A stretch of DNA of 64,000 nucleotides from Saprospiraceae bacterium (GTDB lineage Bacteria > Bacteroidota > Bacteroidia > Chitinophagales > Saprospiraceae): NCBI GenBank assembly GCA_016714985.1, contig JADKBS010000019.1:123015-187014 (forward strand), given 5' to 3'. Position numbers and translations under genes: made by a program. Under the pieces are notes generated by a model. The model was not told where the DNA came from and searched no databases. It was given only the letters and a program-made list of their open reading frames with translations. Numbering within the stretch: the stretch's first letter is position 1; every line of letters starts with the position of its first letter. Of this stretch, positions 26,759 through 35,166 are shown piece by piece.

Positions 26759-27492
26759 GCCTGCGGTGCATCGTATATAAAATCGTCCATCACGGCCACG
26801 TCCACGGTGGCGCTTTCGTCGGGGCCGAGGGGGCCGCTGCCGTACTCGATGCGCACCCGGTGGACGATGGGTGTTGGGAAATGCACGGCAAGGAAGGAGT
26901 GGCCGCCGTCCTGAGCAGGCACTGGGAAGGAACCAAGGCTCTTGCCGTCAATGTCGAAGTACTCGAAGGCCGTGTTCTCGTTGCGGTCAACGTCCACATA
27001 GACTGCCCCGAAGCCGTGCACCACGCCGGGCGTGTTGGTGCCGGGCACGTAGAAGGTCAGTTCCGCCACGTTGCTGCCGACGGGCGAAAAGACCCGCTCG
27101 CCACTGAAGGGGGGCAGTAAACCATTGTAATTGGGGTTGATGTTGCCAAATTGCGGCAGCGTCCCAGCTGGATTGTCGGAGTCGGCACTGGCCTGTACAC
27201 CGCTGCCGTTGGTGGTCAGTACCGCTCCACGGGCACGATTGCCCTCGCTGGCATTGAAGAAATCGGAGGGCAGGAAATAGGGTGCTGCGTTCTCGTCGGG
27301 CACGCCGTCCCAGTTGATTTCCTGGCGGCCTCCAACGGCATCGGCCAGGGCACGGTACTCGGCGATGGCGGCAGATATGTCGCCCGCTGCGCTGATGACC
27401 TTGGGTTCGGGCTTGTCGTCGTCTTTTTTGCAGGCAACAAAAACAAGGGTGAAAAGGGAAAACACGAGCAGGAATGAGGTTTGCTTTTTCAT
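26749..27492 (-). CDS. lipoprotein of unknown function
   Basis: 247 residues from ATG 27492. Lipobox FVAC (Cys21) is followed by KKDDDKPEP, typical of Bacteroidota surface lipoproteins. The body contains GGRQEINWDGVPDENAAPYF, a pattern I recall from a widespread unnamed secreted family, then beta-rich segments (ELTFYVPGTNTPGVVHGFGA, HSFLAVHFP). The final codons lie in a repeat arm. First gene of the five-gene minus-strand run of exported proteins. Confidence 0.65.
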   Translation of the reverse strand: MKKQTSFLLVFSLFTLVFVACKKDDDKPEPKVISAAGDISAAIAEYRALADAVGGRQEINWDGVPDENAAPYFLPSDFFNASEGNRARGAVLTTNGSGVQASADSDNPAGTLPQFGNINPNYNGLLPPFSGERVFSPVGSNVAELTFYVPGTNTPGVVHGFGAVYVDVDRNENTAFEYFDIDGKSLGSFPVPAQDGGHSFLAVHFPTPIVHRVRIEYGSGPLGPDESATVDVAVMDDFIYDAPQAEK

Positions 27493-27708
27493 TTTTTAAA
27501 GACAATGTTGTTTGCCGTGGAGCAATGCAGTTCAGCCCCGCCCCCGTGCAGGTAGTGATTTATTTCAGTGAATGACAGCTATGATGTTGTGTATTAGGTG
27601 CTCCGTGTGCTGTTGCCCTGGTGTGGCAGGTCTTCCTAAGAATGGGTTTTCCTTTGTGAGTGTGAACTGATTTGATGCTGCAAAGATGGGGAGGGATGGA
27701 AGGGAGGG

Positions 27709-27728
27709 AATCACCCTGCGGGGTGATT
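27709..27728 (-). terminator. short hairpin beyond the HEPN gene
   Basis: aatcaccc (27709-27716) pairs with gggtgatt (27721-27728) around tgcg, about 40 bases past the HEPN stop. There is no good T-run, so termination is only possible. Confidence 0.35.
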
Positions 27729-27769
27729 TCGCAAGATTTGAATCAATATTTTTGTTGAAAAATAGCCTT

Positions 27770-28150
27770 TCAAAATGCCTTGCTTGTGAAATCAAGCACC
27801 GATTGGGCATTGCTCAAAGCGGCTAAAGCGTCAGCTTCCTCAACTTCGAGCGTAAAAGGGTAGCGAACATTGACGCCATAATCCGTCAGTTCGAGGCAAG
27901 GGGTTTCGATGCTTGAAAAAGAAGGTTCAATGGCGCTGCACAGCTTGTTCAGCAAAACCAAATCGTGCGTTTTTCGTACAGGTTCGCCATGAAGGGCAAG
28001 GAAGGCTTTGAGGCTTTTTTCGGCAGCTTGTTGGCAGTGGTAACAAATGATTTCAAGCGGAACAGGCTTCATGTTCCGCAAATATTCGGCAGCAGCAAGG
28101 TCGGTTTCAGCGAACTGCAGCCACGCTTTTGCTACGTCTTTGTTGTTCAT
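27770..28150 (-). CDS. HEPN domain protein
   Basis: 126 residues. The helical pattern LQFAETDLAAAEYLRN, HCQQAAEKSLKAFL, KTHDLVLLNKL and NVRYPF fits the PF05168-type HEPN domain. Its start overlaps the end of the MNT nucleotidyltransferase gene by 44 bp, so the pair is translationally linked, as in HEPN/MNT toxin-antitoxin modules. The canonical HEPN RNase motif Rx4-6H is not visible, so ribonuclease activity is doubtful. It may belong to the HEPN subgroup that partners MNT proteins without this motif. Confidence 0.8.
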   Translation of the reverse strand: MNNKDVAKAWLQFAETDLAAAEYLRNMKPVPLEIICYHCQQAAEKSLKAFLALHGEPVRKTHDLVLLNKLCSAIEPSFSSIETPCLELTDYGVNVRYPFTLEVEEADALAALSNAQSVLDFTSKAF

Positions 28151-28472
28151 AAATTAAGATGCCTTCGTGCCTTATTTTGTGTTCCAATGTACTGGCGAGC
28201 TTGGCGATATTGTTGAATTCTTTTTGGTCATAAACCAAGATGTCGAGTGGAAAGGAAACAGTTTTTGACAATTCCCGCCTGATTTCCCGCATCCAATCCA
28301 GCTTGCGCCTGCCCTCCAAATCCAGCACCACGCAAATGTCCAAGTCGCTATCCGCATCGGGGTGGCCGTAGGCATAGCTTCCGAAAAGGTAAGCGAGCTT
28401 CACCGAAGGCTTGTTGGCAAGCATGGCCTTCACAGCTTCCAATTCAGTTGAAAATGTTGGTTGGGTTGTCAT
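28107..28472 (-). CDS. minimal nucleotidyltransferase (MNT)
   Basis: 121 residues. The motif GSYAYGHPDADSDLDICV (about residues 31-48) is the nucleotidyltransferase GSxxxG...SDxD metal-binding loop, and a third acidic residue is expected at PLDILVYD. In MNT/HEPN systems this protein is the antitoxin and modifies the HEPN partner with AMP. The HEPN gene follows with a 44 bp overlap. The small size (standard length 95-130) fits a complete gene. Confidence 0.85.
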   Translation of the reverse strand: MTTQPTFSTELEAVKAMLANKPSVKLAYLFGSYAYGHPDADSDLDICVVLDLEGRRKLDWMREIRRELSKTVSFPLDILVYDQKEFNNIAKLASTLEHKIRHEGILIYEQQRRSKSVAAVR

Positions 28473-28537
28473 TCCGAGCTATTTGGTTGCAAATTAAGGG
28501 TTTTCTGCCCAAACTTTTGGCTTTTGCAATTTGGCAA

Positions 28538-29155
28538 TCAAGCCTGGTTAATATTCCGCAGCATCACCAACGCTTCCGCCCTCGAAGCCACATCTAATTT
28601 CTCAAACAGGTGCTTCACATGCGTCTTCACGGTGTTGATGCTGATGAAATGGCGCTTGGCAAGCTGCTGGTTGGTCTTTCCTTCGTAAATATCCTTGATG
28701 ATTTCAAACTCACGGGGCGTGAGCGGCGAGGACAGTTTTTTGTTCAGGCGCTCCATGTCCAGCTTGAGCGGGTGGACGAACTGGGCGTAGTTGTAGAGCG
28801 CAATCTCGATGGCCGTGAACAAGTCCCTTTCATCGAAAGGCTTCACGATATAGCCCATCGGGCGGGTCAGCTTGGCCCGCTCCACGATGGACTCGCTGGC
28901 ATAGCTGGTAAGGAAGATGAAGGGCAGGTCGTGCTCGTCCCGGATGATTTCGGCGATTTGGATGCCATCGAGCTTGCTCTTGAGGTTCACGTCGAGGAGG
29001 GCGAGGTCGGGCGGGTCGCTCCGCAATTGTTCGAGCGCCCCGTCGCTGTCGTAGGCAATGGCCGACACCTCGTAGTCAATGCCTTCGAGCATGGCCGAGG
29101 TGCTCATGGCAATGAGCGGCTCGTCTTCAACGATGAGGATGCGGATGTGGGACAT
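28538..29155 (-). CDS. LuxR-family response regulator
   Basis: 205 residues from ATG 29155. An N-terminal receiver (VEDE acidic pair, phospho-acceptor Asp55 in LALLDVNL, Thr in FLTSYAS, Lys in YIVKPFD) is followed by a LuxR-type helix-turn-helix (LTPREFEIIKDIYEGKTNQQ, HFISINTVKTHVKHLFEKL). It probably pairs with the HisKA_2 kinase at 30193-32098 on the same strand. Its first 37 bases of sense and leader sequence are duplicated 74 bp upstream (29197-29233), out of frame with the gene. Confidence 0.9.
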   Translation of the reverse strand: MSHIRILIVEDEPLIAMSTSAMLEGIDYEVSAIAYDSDGALEQLRSDPPDLALLDVNLKSKLDGIQIAEIIRDEHDLPFIFLTSYASESIVERAKLTRPMGYIVKPFDERDLFTAIEIALYNYAQFVHPLKLDMERLNKKLSSPLTPREFEIIKDIYEGKTNQQLAKRHFISINTVKTHVKHLFEKLDVASRAEALVMLRNINQA

Positions 29156-29233
29156 TGACTAATATTGTTCTTGGACGGAACGGGGCAAAGATAGCGGTCT
29201 TCAACGATGAGGATGCGGATGTGGGACATTGAC
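29123..29233. repeat. 37-bp direct repeat covering the regulator start
   Basis: 29123-29159 and 29197-29233 are identical over 37 bases and include the start codon and first ten codons of the response regulator. The offset of 74 bp is not a multiple of three, so the upstream copy encodes only a short out-of-frame peptide. A -7 box lies between the copies. Confidence 0.9.
29186..29193 (-). promoter_or_regulatory. -7 box TATCTTTG of the LuxR-type regulator
   Basis: TATCTTTG on the minus strand matches TAnnTTTG, 30 bases upstream of the ATG at 29155 and between the two copies of the 37-bp repeat. No -33 TTG at 19-21 bases. Confidence 0.45.
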
Positions 29234-29267
29234 AGATTTACGATTTACGATTGCGGATTTACGATTG
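29234..29267. repeat. single-arm short-period array, gatttac unit
   Basis: Degenerate copies of agatttac/gatttacgattgc directly following the 37-bp repeat. No inverted partner was seen. Confidence 0.55.
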
Positions 29268-29349
29268 CTCAACTCGTTGAATGACAATGTTTTGTATTAA
29301 TACCAAAGTTTATTTCAAAGGGATACCTAATTGCTGTCAGTGGAGGCAT

Positions 29350-29510
29350 GGAGGCTGTATCAAAAGTCTTTCTCCCGCAGATAGCACAGATTTTCGCAGA
29401 TGAAGATGCAAGATTGTCCAAAGGAAAATCTGTTTGAATCTGCGAAATCTGCGGGCGGCCAAATAATTATCGGAGACAATTTCTTTGGATTGACTTATGA
29501 TACAGCCTCC
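29350..29510. mobile_element. MITE-like element with 19-bp terminal inverted repeats
   Basis: 161 bp. The ends ggaggctgtatca (29350-29362) and tgatacagcctcc (29498-29510) are perfectly inverted, extending to 18 of 19 pairs. Inside, cccgcagat-type units (29374-29407) face inverted units (29425-29455). There is no coding capacity and no obvious target duplication. GGxGGCTGTATCA-type ends occur in insertion sequences of this phylum, but no matching transposase is in the window. Confidence 0.7.
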
Positions 29511-29526
29511 TCTTGCAAAATGGCCT

Positions 29527-30084
29527 CTAATTTATTTGCAAGCTGTCAAAGGCAATCGGCTTTTCTACGCCCCAAAATGCAGAGACGTTGACGATTTTCC
29601 AGCCGTCGGCCTCCTTTTCCATGATGCGGGTTTCCCGGCTTACCCGGTACAGCGTCTTTTGCCCGTCGGCATTGTATTGTGTCCAAATCAGGTAGGCCAT
29701 GTTGTCGCCGTAAAATTTCACCTGTGGCTTGTCCCTTTTGAAAACGGGGTGGACGACGTTTTCACCGTTCTCGTAAATGTCCTCAATCCAGCCCTTTCCT
29801 TGGGCGTTGATTTTTTCCCAGCCCACGGCGGCGTCGGCGGTGCCGTCTGAGTTGTTCCAGGCTTGCAGGGCGTAGGGCTGGTGGCTCCAGTTCTTGGCCC
29901 AGCACTCGTAGTTGCCATCGAAAAAGCATTTGGTCTCGTTGTCAATGACCTGCATGATAGCCGCCGTTTCAGCAGCCTCGTCGAGGGCGGGCTTGGCTGC
30001 GTTGGGGTCGGGGGCTGGCTGTTGCTGGCAGGAGCAGAACAGGGCAAAGATGAGGAGCGTGGCTAAGTTGGTCAATCGTTTCAT
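29527..30084 (-). CDS. NTF2-like lipoprotein
   Basis: 185 residues from ATG 30084, lipobox FCSC (Cys19) followed by a Gln/Pro-rich linker. The mature part has ETAAIMQVIDNETKCFF, a W-rich centre (YECWAKNWSHQPYALQAWNN) and the closing ETRIMEKEADGWKIVNVS, matching the lipoprotein at 2166-2669. It lies between the sensor kinase and the response regulator on the same strand. A role in sensing is conceivable but only from position. Confidence 0.75.
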   Translation of the reverse strand: MKRLTNLATLLIFALFCSCQQQPAPDPNAAKPALDEAAETAAIMQVIDNETKCFFDGNYECWAKNWSHQPYALQAWNNSDGTADAAVGWEKINAQGKGWIEDIYENGENVVHPVFKRDKPQVKFYGDNMAYLIWTQYNADGQKTLYRVSRETRIMEKEADGWKIVNVSAFWGVEKPIAFDSLQIN

Positions 30085-30160
30085 TTTGAAGTGGTTTTAT
30101 TGCCGCGTTGTCGCACTTGGCTGTTGCGCCCGCCGCCTTGCAGTGCCGGGAGATATTGCA

Positions 30161-30168
30161 CAAATGTA
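30161..30168 (-). promoter_or_regulatory. -7 box TACATTTG upstream of the NTF2-like lipoprotein
   Basis: TACATTTG on the minus strand, 77 bases upstream of the ATG at 30084 and just after the sensor kinase stop at 30193. It suggests the lipoprotein has its own promoter. Confidence 0.4.
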
Positions 30169-30192
30169 ATGATTTATCAATGCCCTGCATCC

Positions 30193-32098
30193 TCACGCTA
30201 TCTGAGGAATCACCAACCTCACCAGCGTCCCTTCCTCGCTTACTACCTCCAGCTTCGCCTTCAATTTCGCTGCAAAGGTCTTCACCATTTCAAAGCCGAA
30301 CGATTTTTCGAACTTCGCTTTTTGGTGCTCCGCAAAGCCGACGCCGTTGTCCCGAACCTCTAGGTGCAGGGCGTTTTCGAGGCTTTTCAGGGAGACGGCC
30401 ACCTCGCCGGGGCGCTCATTGGGGAAGGCGTGCTTGAGGGCGTTGCTCACCAGTTCGTTGAGGATGAGGCCGAGCGGGATGAGCGTGTCCACGTCCATGC
30501 GGGGAGCGTCCACCTCGCTGCGCAGGCGGATGCGGTCGGGGTCGATATTGTAGGATTGGAACAACCCTTCGGTTAGCTTGCGCAAATAGGGCGCTACCTC
30601 CACCGAGGTCAGGTTGTCGTTCTGGTAGAGGTCTTGGTGGATGAGCGCCATGGACTTCACCCGGTTGCGGCCCTCCCGCATCACTTCCATCGCCTTTTCG
30701 TCCTCGATATACTTCGACTGCAGGTGTAGCAGGCTCGAAATCACTTGCAGGTTGTTTTTCACCCGGTGGTGGATTTCCCGCAGCAGCAGTTCTTTTTCCC
30801 CCAGTGCCGTGCTGATGATGTCGTTCTTGGCGGCCAGTTGCTTGTTGGTCTTTGACTTAAAGTACAGGAAGCCGAGTGCCCCCAGCACGGCCAGCGCCAG
30901 CGCACCGACGGTGATGCCGAGGTTGCGGCGGGACAACGAGGCAGCCTCCAATTTCAGTTGCTGCTGCGTGATTTCGGCCTCCATCTTGCCCGTTTCGTAC
31001 TTCACTTCCAGTTCCGAGATGTTTTTCTGGACGGCAAGGTTGTTTAGGCTATCGTCAATGGTTTGGTAAATTTTGTACCAAGCGAAAGCATTGGGGATGT
31101 CCTTTTTTGCTTCGTAAAGTTCATAGACCATCCTAGCGCAGTGGGCTTCAGAATCTATCATGCCGATTTCCTTGTTGATGGCGGCTGCCTGCTTGTAGGC
31201 GTCCAAAGCGACATCCAAATCGCCCCCTTCCCGCAGCGTTTCGCCAAGCACTTTGTAGGTGTTGGCAAGGCTGACCCGGTTGCCCAACGATTCGTGCTGC
31301 TTCAAGACGGCTTCGAGCGTTGCGACCTTTGAGGCAGTGCTGGCGTTTTTATCGAAAAAATAGAGGATGCCGTGGATGGCGTCCTGCCCGATGCCCTTGC
31401 TGTTCCCAGCCGACATGAACTTGAGGTAGGCTTCTGAGATTTCGGAATACTTAGGCCAATTTTTTTGCATGAAATACCAGTACAACATATCGAACAGCAC
31501 GTAGCCGTGGTCTTTCCTCACCATTTTTTGAGCGGTCAGCCGCAGCGCCTCCCGGTAATTCTGCTCCGCTTTCAAGGTCGCCTTGGTCATTGAAAATGCT
31601 TGCCCGCTGTTTGAACATTATCCAGTTCTGGTATTCGTTGCCCGAACCAAGGTTGGCCTTCTCCGCAAGGCTGCAGAAATGGAGGGCGCTGTCCGGCTTG
31701 AAATTACGTTGGTTGATGTCCGCCAGCTTGAGATAGATTTTGCCAAGCCATTGGTCATTTCCGTGCTTGAGCGAGTATTGCAGGACCTCCTGTACCAGGC
31801 GCTCTTCTTCTTTGGGGTCCCCCTGCAGGCCAATATTGGCGGCCAGCCGGAGCAGGGCGGCTACATAGCCCCGGTGGAACACCAGTTTTTTGGACAAGTC
31901 GGCAGCCTGCCGCAGCAGCAGGATGGAACTGTCCATGTTCTGGAGTGAATAGGCCATGCCGAGGTCGCTCAGCAGCAAGACCTTGGCCGTATCGTCTTTA
32001 GCCGTGGCGAGCTTTTGCAGTAGGCTGTCAATATTGGAAGCGTTGGCGGCGTTTAGGCCAACAATCAAGAGACAAACAAGGGCAGGCCATTTTCTCAT
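30193..32098 (-). pseudogene. TPR sensor histidine kinase (HisKA_2 type), frameshifted
   Basis: Two overlapping frames make one protein of about 635 residues. The first part (ATG 32098; signal peptide ending NAANAS, then TPR helices) reads to FNDQGDL. The rest resumes in another frame as KAEQNYREAL, so the TPR repeat GDLxKAEQNYREAL is split at 31569-31573 by one extra or two missing bases. The second part has further TPRs, one membrane span (about base 30900), the H-box LREIHHRVKNN, the N-box LILNELVSNALKHAF and G-box DNGVGF. It likely phosphorylates the LuxR regulator at 28538. If the indel is real the kinase is broken; an assembly error is equally possible. Confidence 0.8.
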
Positions 32099-32246
32099 TC
32101 GGTTATTTTTCTTCCAAACATCTGAAAAAAAGGCGAGAAGGCAAAGCAAATCCTCTCATTGCAAAAAAAACATGGGACACCAAGTGGCGGAACCAAGCAG
32201 GTGGCAAGACTAAAAACAGCGCCAACCACCAAACGAACTTATCTTC

Positions 32247-32254
32247 TATTTTTG
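32247..32254 (+). promoter_or_regulatory. -7 box TATTTTTG of the LytTR gene
   Basis: TATTTTTG matches TAnnTTTG and lies 18 bases before the proposed TTG start at 32273. It supports that start over the upstream TTG at 32159, which would precede the promoter. No -33 TTG is evident. Confidence 0.45.
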
Positions 32255-32272
32255 CCCAAAATCAATTTTGCT

Positions 32273-33130
32273 TTGCTTCAATTCCTGACCGCACCCTACC
32301 CATTCCACCGCAATTTAGCATCGGGCTTGGCCTTCTCCATCGGGGCAGGGGCCTTCGTGGCATTGTTCCTACTCGTCTTCCAACCTTTCGGCACGAGGGA
32401 GTTCGAGCACGAGCACAAGCAACTGTTTTTGGCGGGCTATGGGGTGGTGATTGCCGCCTTCACCTGGCTGTGCAGCAACCTGCTGCCGAGGGTTTCGCCA
32501 AAACTATTTGATGAAGAGCACTGGACGGTCGGCAAGCACATCCTTTTCTCGGTGCTGGTTTTTCTGTTGGTTTTTGTGGCCTGCTATGTTTACAAGGACG
32601 TGGCACTCGGCCACCCAGTTTCATGGCGAGGCTTTTTCGGTTTCCTACCGTTTGCATTCTCCATCGCTATTTTCCCAATCGCCGGGCTGGTCATTGGTAG
32701 TTACATGCTGCGCCTGAAACACCACTCAAAAGTGGCCGAAGCCGCCAACAGCCAAATCCACCCAATCGCAGCCAAGCCAGCGCCACAAAGCCCGCTCAAC
32801 TTGCTCGACGAAAACGGGAAGGTCGTACTGCAACTCTTGCCGTCGCAAGTCCTCTATCTCCAGGCCGCCGACAATTATGTGGAGGTTTTTTATTTGGAAA
32901 ATGGCCAATCGCCCCGCCGCAGCATCCTGCGCAACACGCTGACCAACCTCGAATCGTCCCTCGCCGATGCGGGCCTGTTCCGTTGCCACCGCTCCTATCT
33001 CGTGAACCTGGGGCAGGTCGAGCGGGTGTCCGGCAATGCGCAAGGCTACCGTCTTCAATTCGCAGGACTGGAGGCTTCCGTGCCCGTAGCAAGGGGCAGG
33101 AGTGCCGAGGTTTTGGAGAAACTGCGGTGA
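32273..33130 (+). CDS. membrane-anchored LytTR DNA-binding regulator
   Basis: 285 residues from a TTG at 32273. The resulting N-terminus LLQFLTAPYPFHRNL matches the usual start of this family (xLxFLNxPYPF). Four membrane spans lie in residues 18-150. A C-terminal LytTR domain follows (VLYLQAADNYVEVFYL, LFRCHRSYLVNLGQVERV). No receiver domain is present, so the signal presumably enters through the membrane part. It is divergent from the kinase gene at 32098 and followed by the CPBP fusion gene, which has its own promoter. Confidence 0.8.
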   Translation: MLQFLTAPYPFHRNLASGLAFSIGAGAFVALFLLVFQPFGTREFEHEHKQLFLAGYGVVIAAFTWLCSNLLPRVSPKLFDEEHWTVGKHILFSVLVFLLVFVACYVYKDVALGHPVSWRGFFGFLPFAFSIAIFPIAGLVIGSYMLRLKHHSKVAEAANSQIHPIAAKPAPQSPLNLLDENGKVVLQLLPSQVLYLQAADNYVEVFYLENGQSPRRSILRNTLTNLESSLADAGLFRCHRSYLVNLGQVERVSGNAQGYRLQFAGLEASVPVARGRSAEVLEKLR

Positions 33131-33219
33131 TGCCCCCCTTGCATTTCGCCCCACTTGGCCCTATTTCGTCCCAAAACGCTGCATTTCGTCCCACCGCCTT
33201 GCCGCCCATCCCATTGCAC

Positions 33220-33250
33220 TTGCAAGCCCTTTTTCACGCCCATAGCTTTG
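33220..33250 (+). promoter_or_regulatory. complete Bacteroidota promoter for the CPBP fusion gene
   Basis: TTG at 33220-33222, a 20-base spacer, and TAGCTTTG at 33243-33250 fit both the -33 and -7 elements. The start codon at 33349 gives a leader of about 95 bases. This is the best promoter match seen in the window. Confidence 0.6.
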
Positions 33251-33348
33251 TTGCCATCAGGTTTGACAACACCTTGTTGCAGTTGATACCGATTGATTCG
33301 CTGCAAGGGAAATCAACCCTCATCAACCTTCATCAACTCATCAATATC

Positions 33349-34980
33349 ATGGAAAAAAGAATCGTCGTCGCCCTACTCACCATCGCAGCTTTCATTTTGG
33401 CAAACAACGGGGGCAAGCTCCTCTGCCTCTTGGACGCCTATGCCGCTCAGGACATGGAAGTGCGCAGCATGATTTACAAATGCTGCTGGTACGTGGCCTT
33501 TCCGCTTTTGGTGCTGGGGCTGTTTCATGGTTTCAAAAAAATGATGGCCGAAGCTGGCCTCGCCAACCGGGCGGTGGAGGGCATACGCACGGGCTTCGTC
33601 GGCACCCTGCCGATGCTGCTGGGTGCGGGGCTGTTGGTGGGCTTTGAAATGGAATTCGACCTTGCTGGCATCCTTGTGGGCTGCGTATTGGCCGCTGTCG
33701 GCGAAGAACTGCTCTATCGTGCCATGCTCTTTGGGCAATTGTTCCGCCACGCACGCTGGGGCTTCCTGTGGGCGGGCATGGCCAGTGCGGTCATTTTCGG
33801 GGCCGGACACCTCTACCAAGGCAACGATGCGGCGGCACTCGTCGGTATTTTCTTCGTCACCTTCATGGGCGGGATGTGGTTCGCTTGGCTGTACGTGGAG
33901 TGGGGCTACAACCTCTGGGTGCCCATGAGCTACCATTTTTTCATGAACCTGTCTTGGAACCTCTTCCACGTGAGCGACAACGCCCTCGGCCCGTGGGCAC
34001 CGAACGTTTTCAGGGCGGCCACCATCATATTGTCCATCGTGCTGACGCTGCGCCGCAAGCGGCAAATGGGCGAACCGTTGGAGGTGAAGGGCCGCCGCTG
34101 GTGGTCGGGCGACGGGGTGGGCATTGCGACAGCAAAGCAACTGGCGGTGGCCATTTTGTTGGCTTCGCCAATTTTTGCTGCTGCGCAAAACGAGCGGGTG
34201 CTGGCCGGCAAGGTGACGGACGAGCACGGCCACGAACTGTCCTATGTGAACATCGGTGTGCTGGGCACCTCGGTTGGCACGGTGAGCGGTTTGGATGGCA
34301 GTTTCCAGCTTTTCCTGCCAGCCAGCGTCGGCAATGGCGACTCGCTGCGTTTCTCAGCCATTGGCCACGAGAACCGCACTTGGTCGGTGGCGGGCTACCT
34401 CGCTGCCTTGGGCGAATCTTCGGCCACGATTGCCCTGCCCGCCGCTACCACCGTGCTACCGGTGGTGGAGGTGAGGCCTCGTTTTGCGAAGCGGAAAACC
34501 ATTGGGCTGTCCCGCAGCAAATTCCGCACGGCGGTCAATTTTGCCATTTCTGACAAGCCGAACCAGAACCTGGGCGCCGAGATTGGCCGGAAGTTCAACT
34601 TGCCAAAAGGGCAGGTGCAACTGGACAGTTTCCGCTTTTTTGTTTCCCAAAACAACTTCGATACCGTTCGACTGCGGGTAAATGTCTATCAGATCGATGG
34701 CAGGCCAGGTGATAACCTGCTCAACGAAAACATTGTCGTGGAACTGGCGCCGCAGCAGCGGGGCTGGGTGAAGGTGGACTTGCAGCCTTACAATTTGGTG
34801 GTCAATGACAATGTAGTGGTGGCCGTGGAGTGGGTTTACCACGGTGGCAAGGGTACGTCACTTTCGTTGCCGATTGGGATGCTGGCGGGTGCGGTGCATT
34901 TTTATAAATTTGGCAGCCAGGGGCGTTGGAAGAAGTTCCCGGGTATGTCGTCGGCGATGGAGTTGGTGGTGAGCTATTGA
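33349..34980 (+). CDS. CPBP (CAAX) intramembrane protease fused to an exported carboxypeptidase-regulatory-like domain
   Basis: 543 residues from ATG 33349. Residues 1-235 are a multi-span CPBP protease: GEELLYR (Glu119, Glu120, Arg124), GAGHLYQ (His154) and SYHFFMN (His196) supply the expected motifs. After a cytoplasmic linker, residues 263-280 (KQLAVAILLASPIFAAAQ) read as a signal peptide. A CarboxypepD_reg-like domain (LAGKVTDEHGHELSYVNIGV) and a further 180-residue beta-rich domain follow. The internal signal should thread the C-terminal half into the periplasm. This looks like two genes fused in frame. The fold assignments are firm; the joint function is unknown. Confidence 0.8.
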   Translation: MEKRIVVALLTIAAFILANNGGKLLCLLDAYAAQDMEVRSMIYKCCWYVAFPLLVLGLFHGFKKMMAEAGLANRAVEGIRTGFVGTLPMLLGAGLLVGFEMEFDLAGILVGCVLAAVGEELLYRAMLFGQLFRHARWGFLWAGMASAVIFGAGHLYQGNDAAALVGIFFVTFMGGMWFAWLYVEWGYNLWVPMSYHFFMNLSWNLFHVSDNALGPWAPNVFRAATIILSIVLTLRRKRQMGEPLEVKGRRWWSGDGVGIATAKQLAVAILLASPIFAAAQNERVLAGKVTDEHGHELSYVNIGVLGTSVGTVSGLDGSFQLFLPASVGNGDSLRFSAIGHENRTWSVAGYLAALGESSATIALPAATTVLPVVEVRPRFAKRKTIGLSRSKFRTAVNFAISDKPNQNLGAEIGRKFNLPKGQVQLDSFRFFVSQNNFDTVRLRVNVYQIDGRPGDNLLNENIVVELAPQQRGWVKVDLQPYNLVVNDNVVVAVEWVYHGGKGTSLSLPIGMLAGAVHFYKFGSQGRWKKFPGMSSAMELVVSY

Positions 34981-34982
34981 TT

Positions 34983-35146
34983 CAATGGTTCATGAGGTTT
35001 CTGGTTTCAGGTTTCACGGAGGTTTCTGGCTCAATTGGAATTGAATATCATTTTTGAATGGGTTCTTTTTCAAATCAACCTATTCAAAATTGATTTTAGC
35101 AGGTACTTCCCTGAACCCTGAAACTTGAAACCTTGACGAACCATTG
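34983..35146. repeat. 164-bp palindromic element A (caatggttc ends)
   Basis: It begins caatggttcatgaggttt and ends gacgaaccattg, with arms of degenerate ggtttc/gaaacc units and an AT-rich centre containing tttagcaggt near the right arm. It is homologous to element B at 41348-41510 (163 bp). It starts 3 bases past the stop of the CPBP gene. Confidence 0.85.
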
Positions 35147-35166
35147 TGATTGTTGGCAATTGCTTT

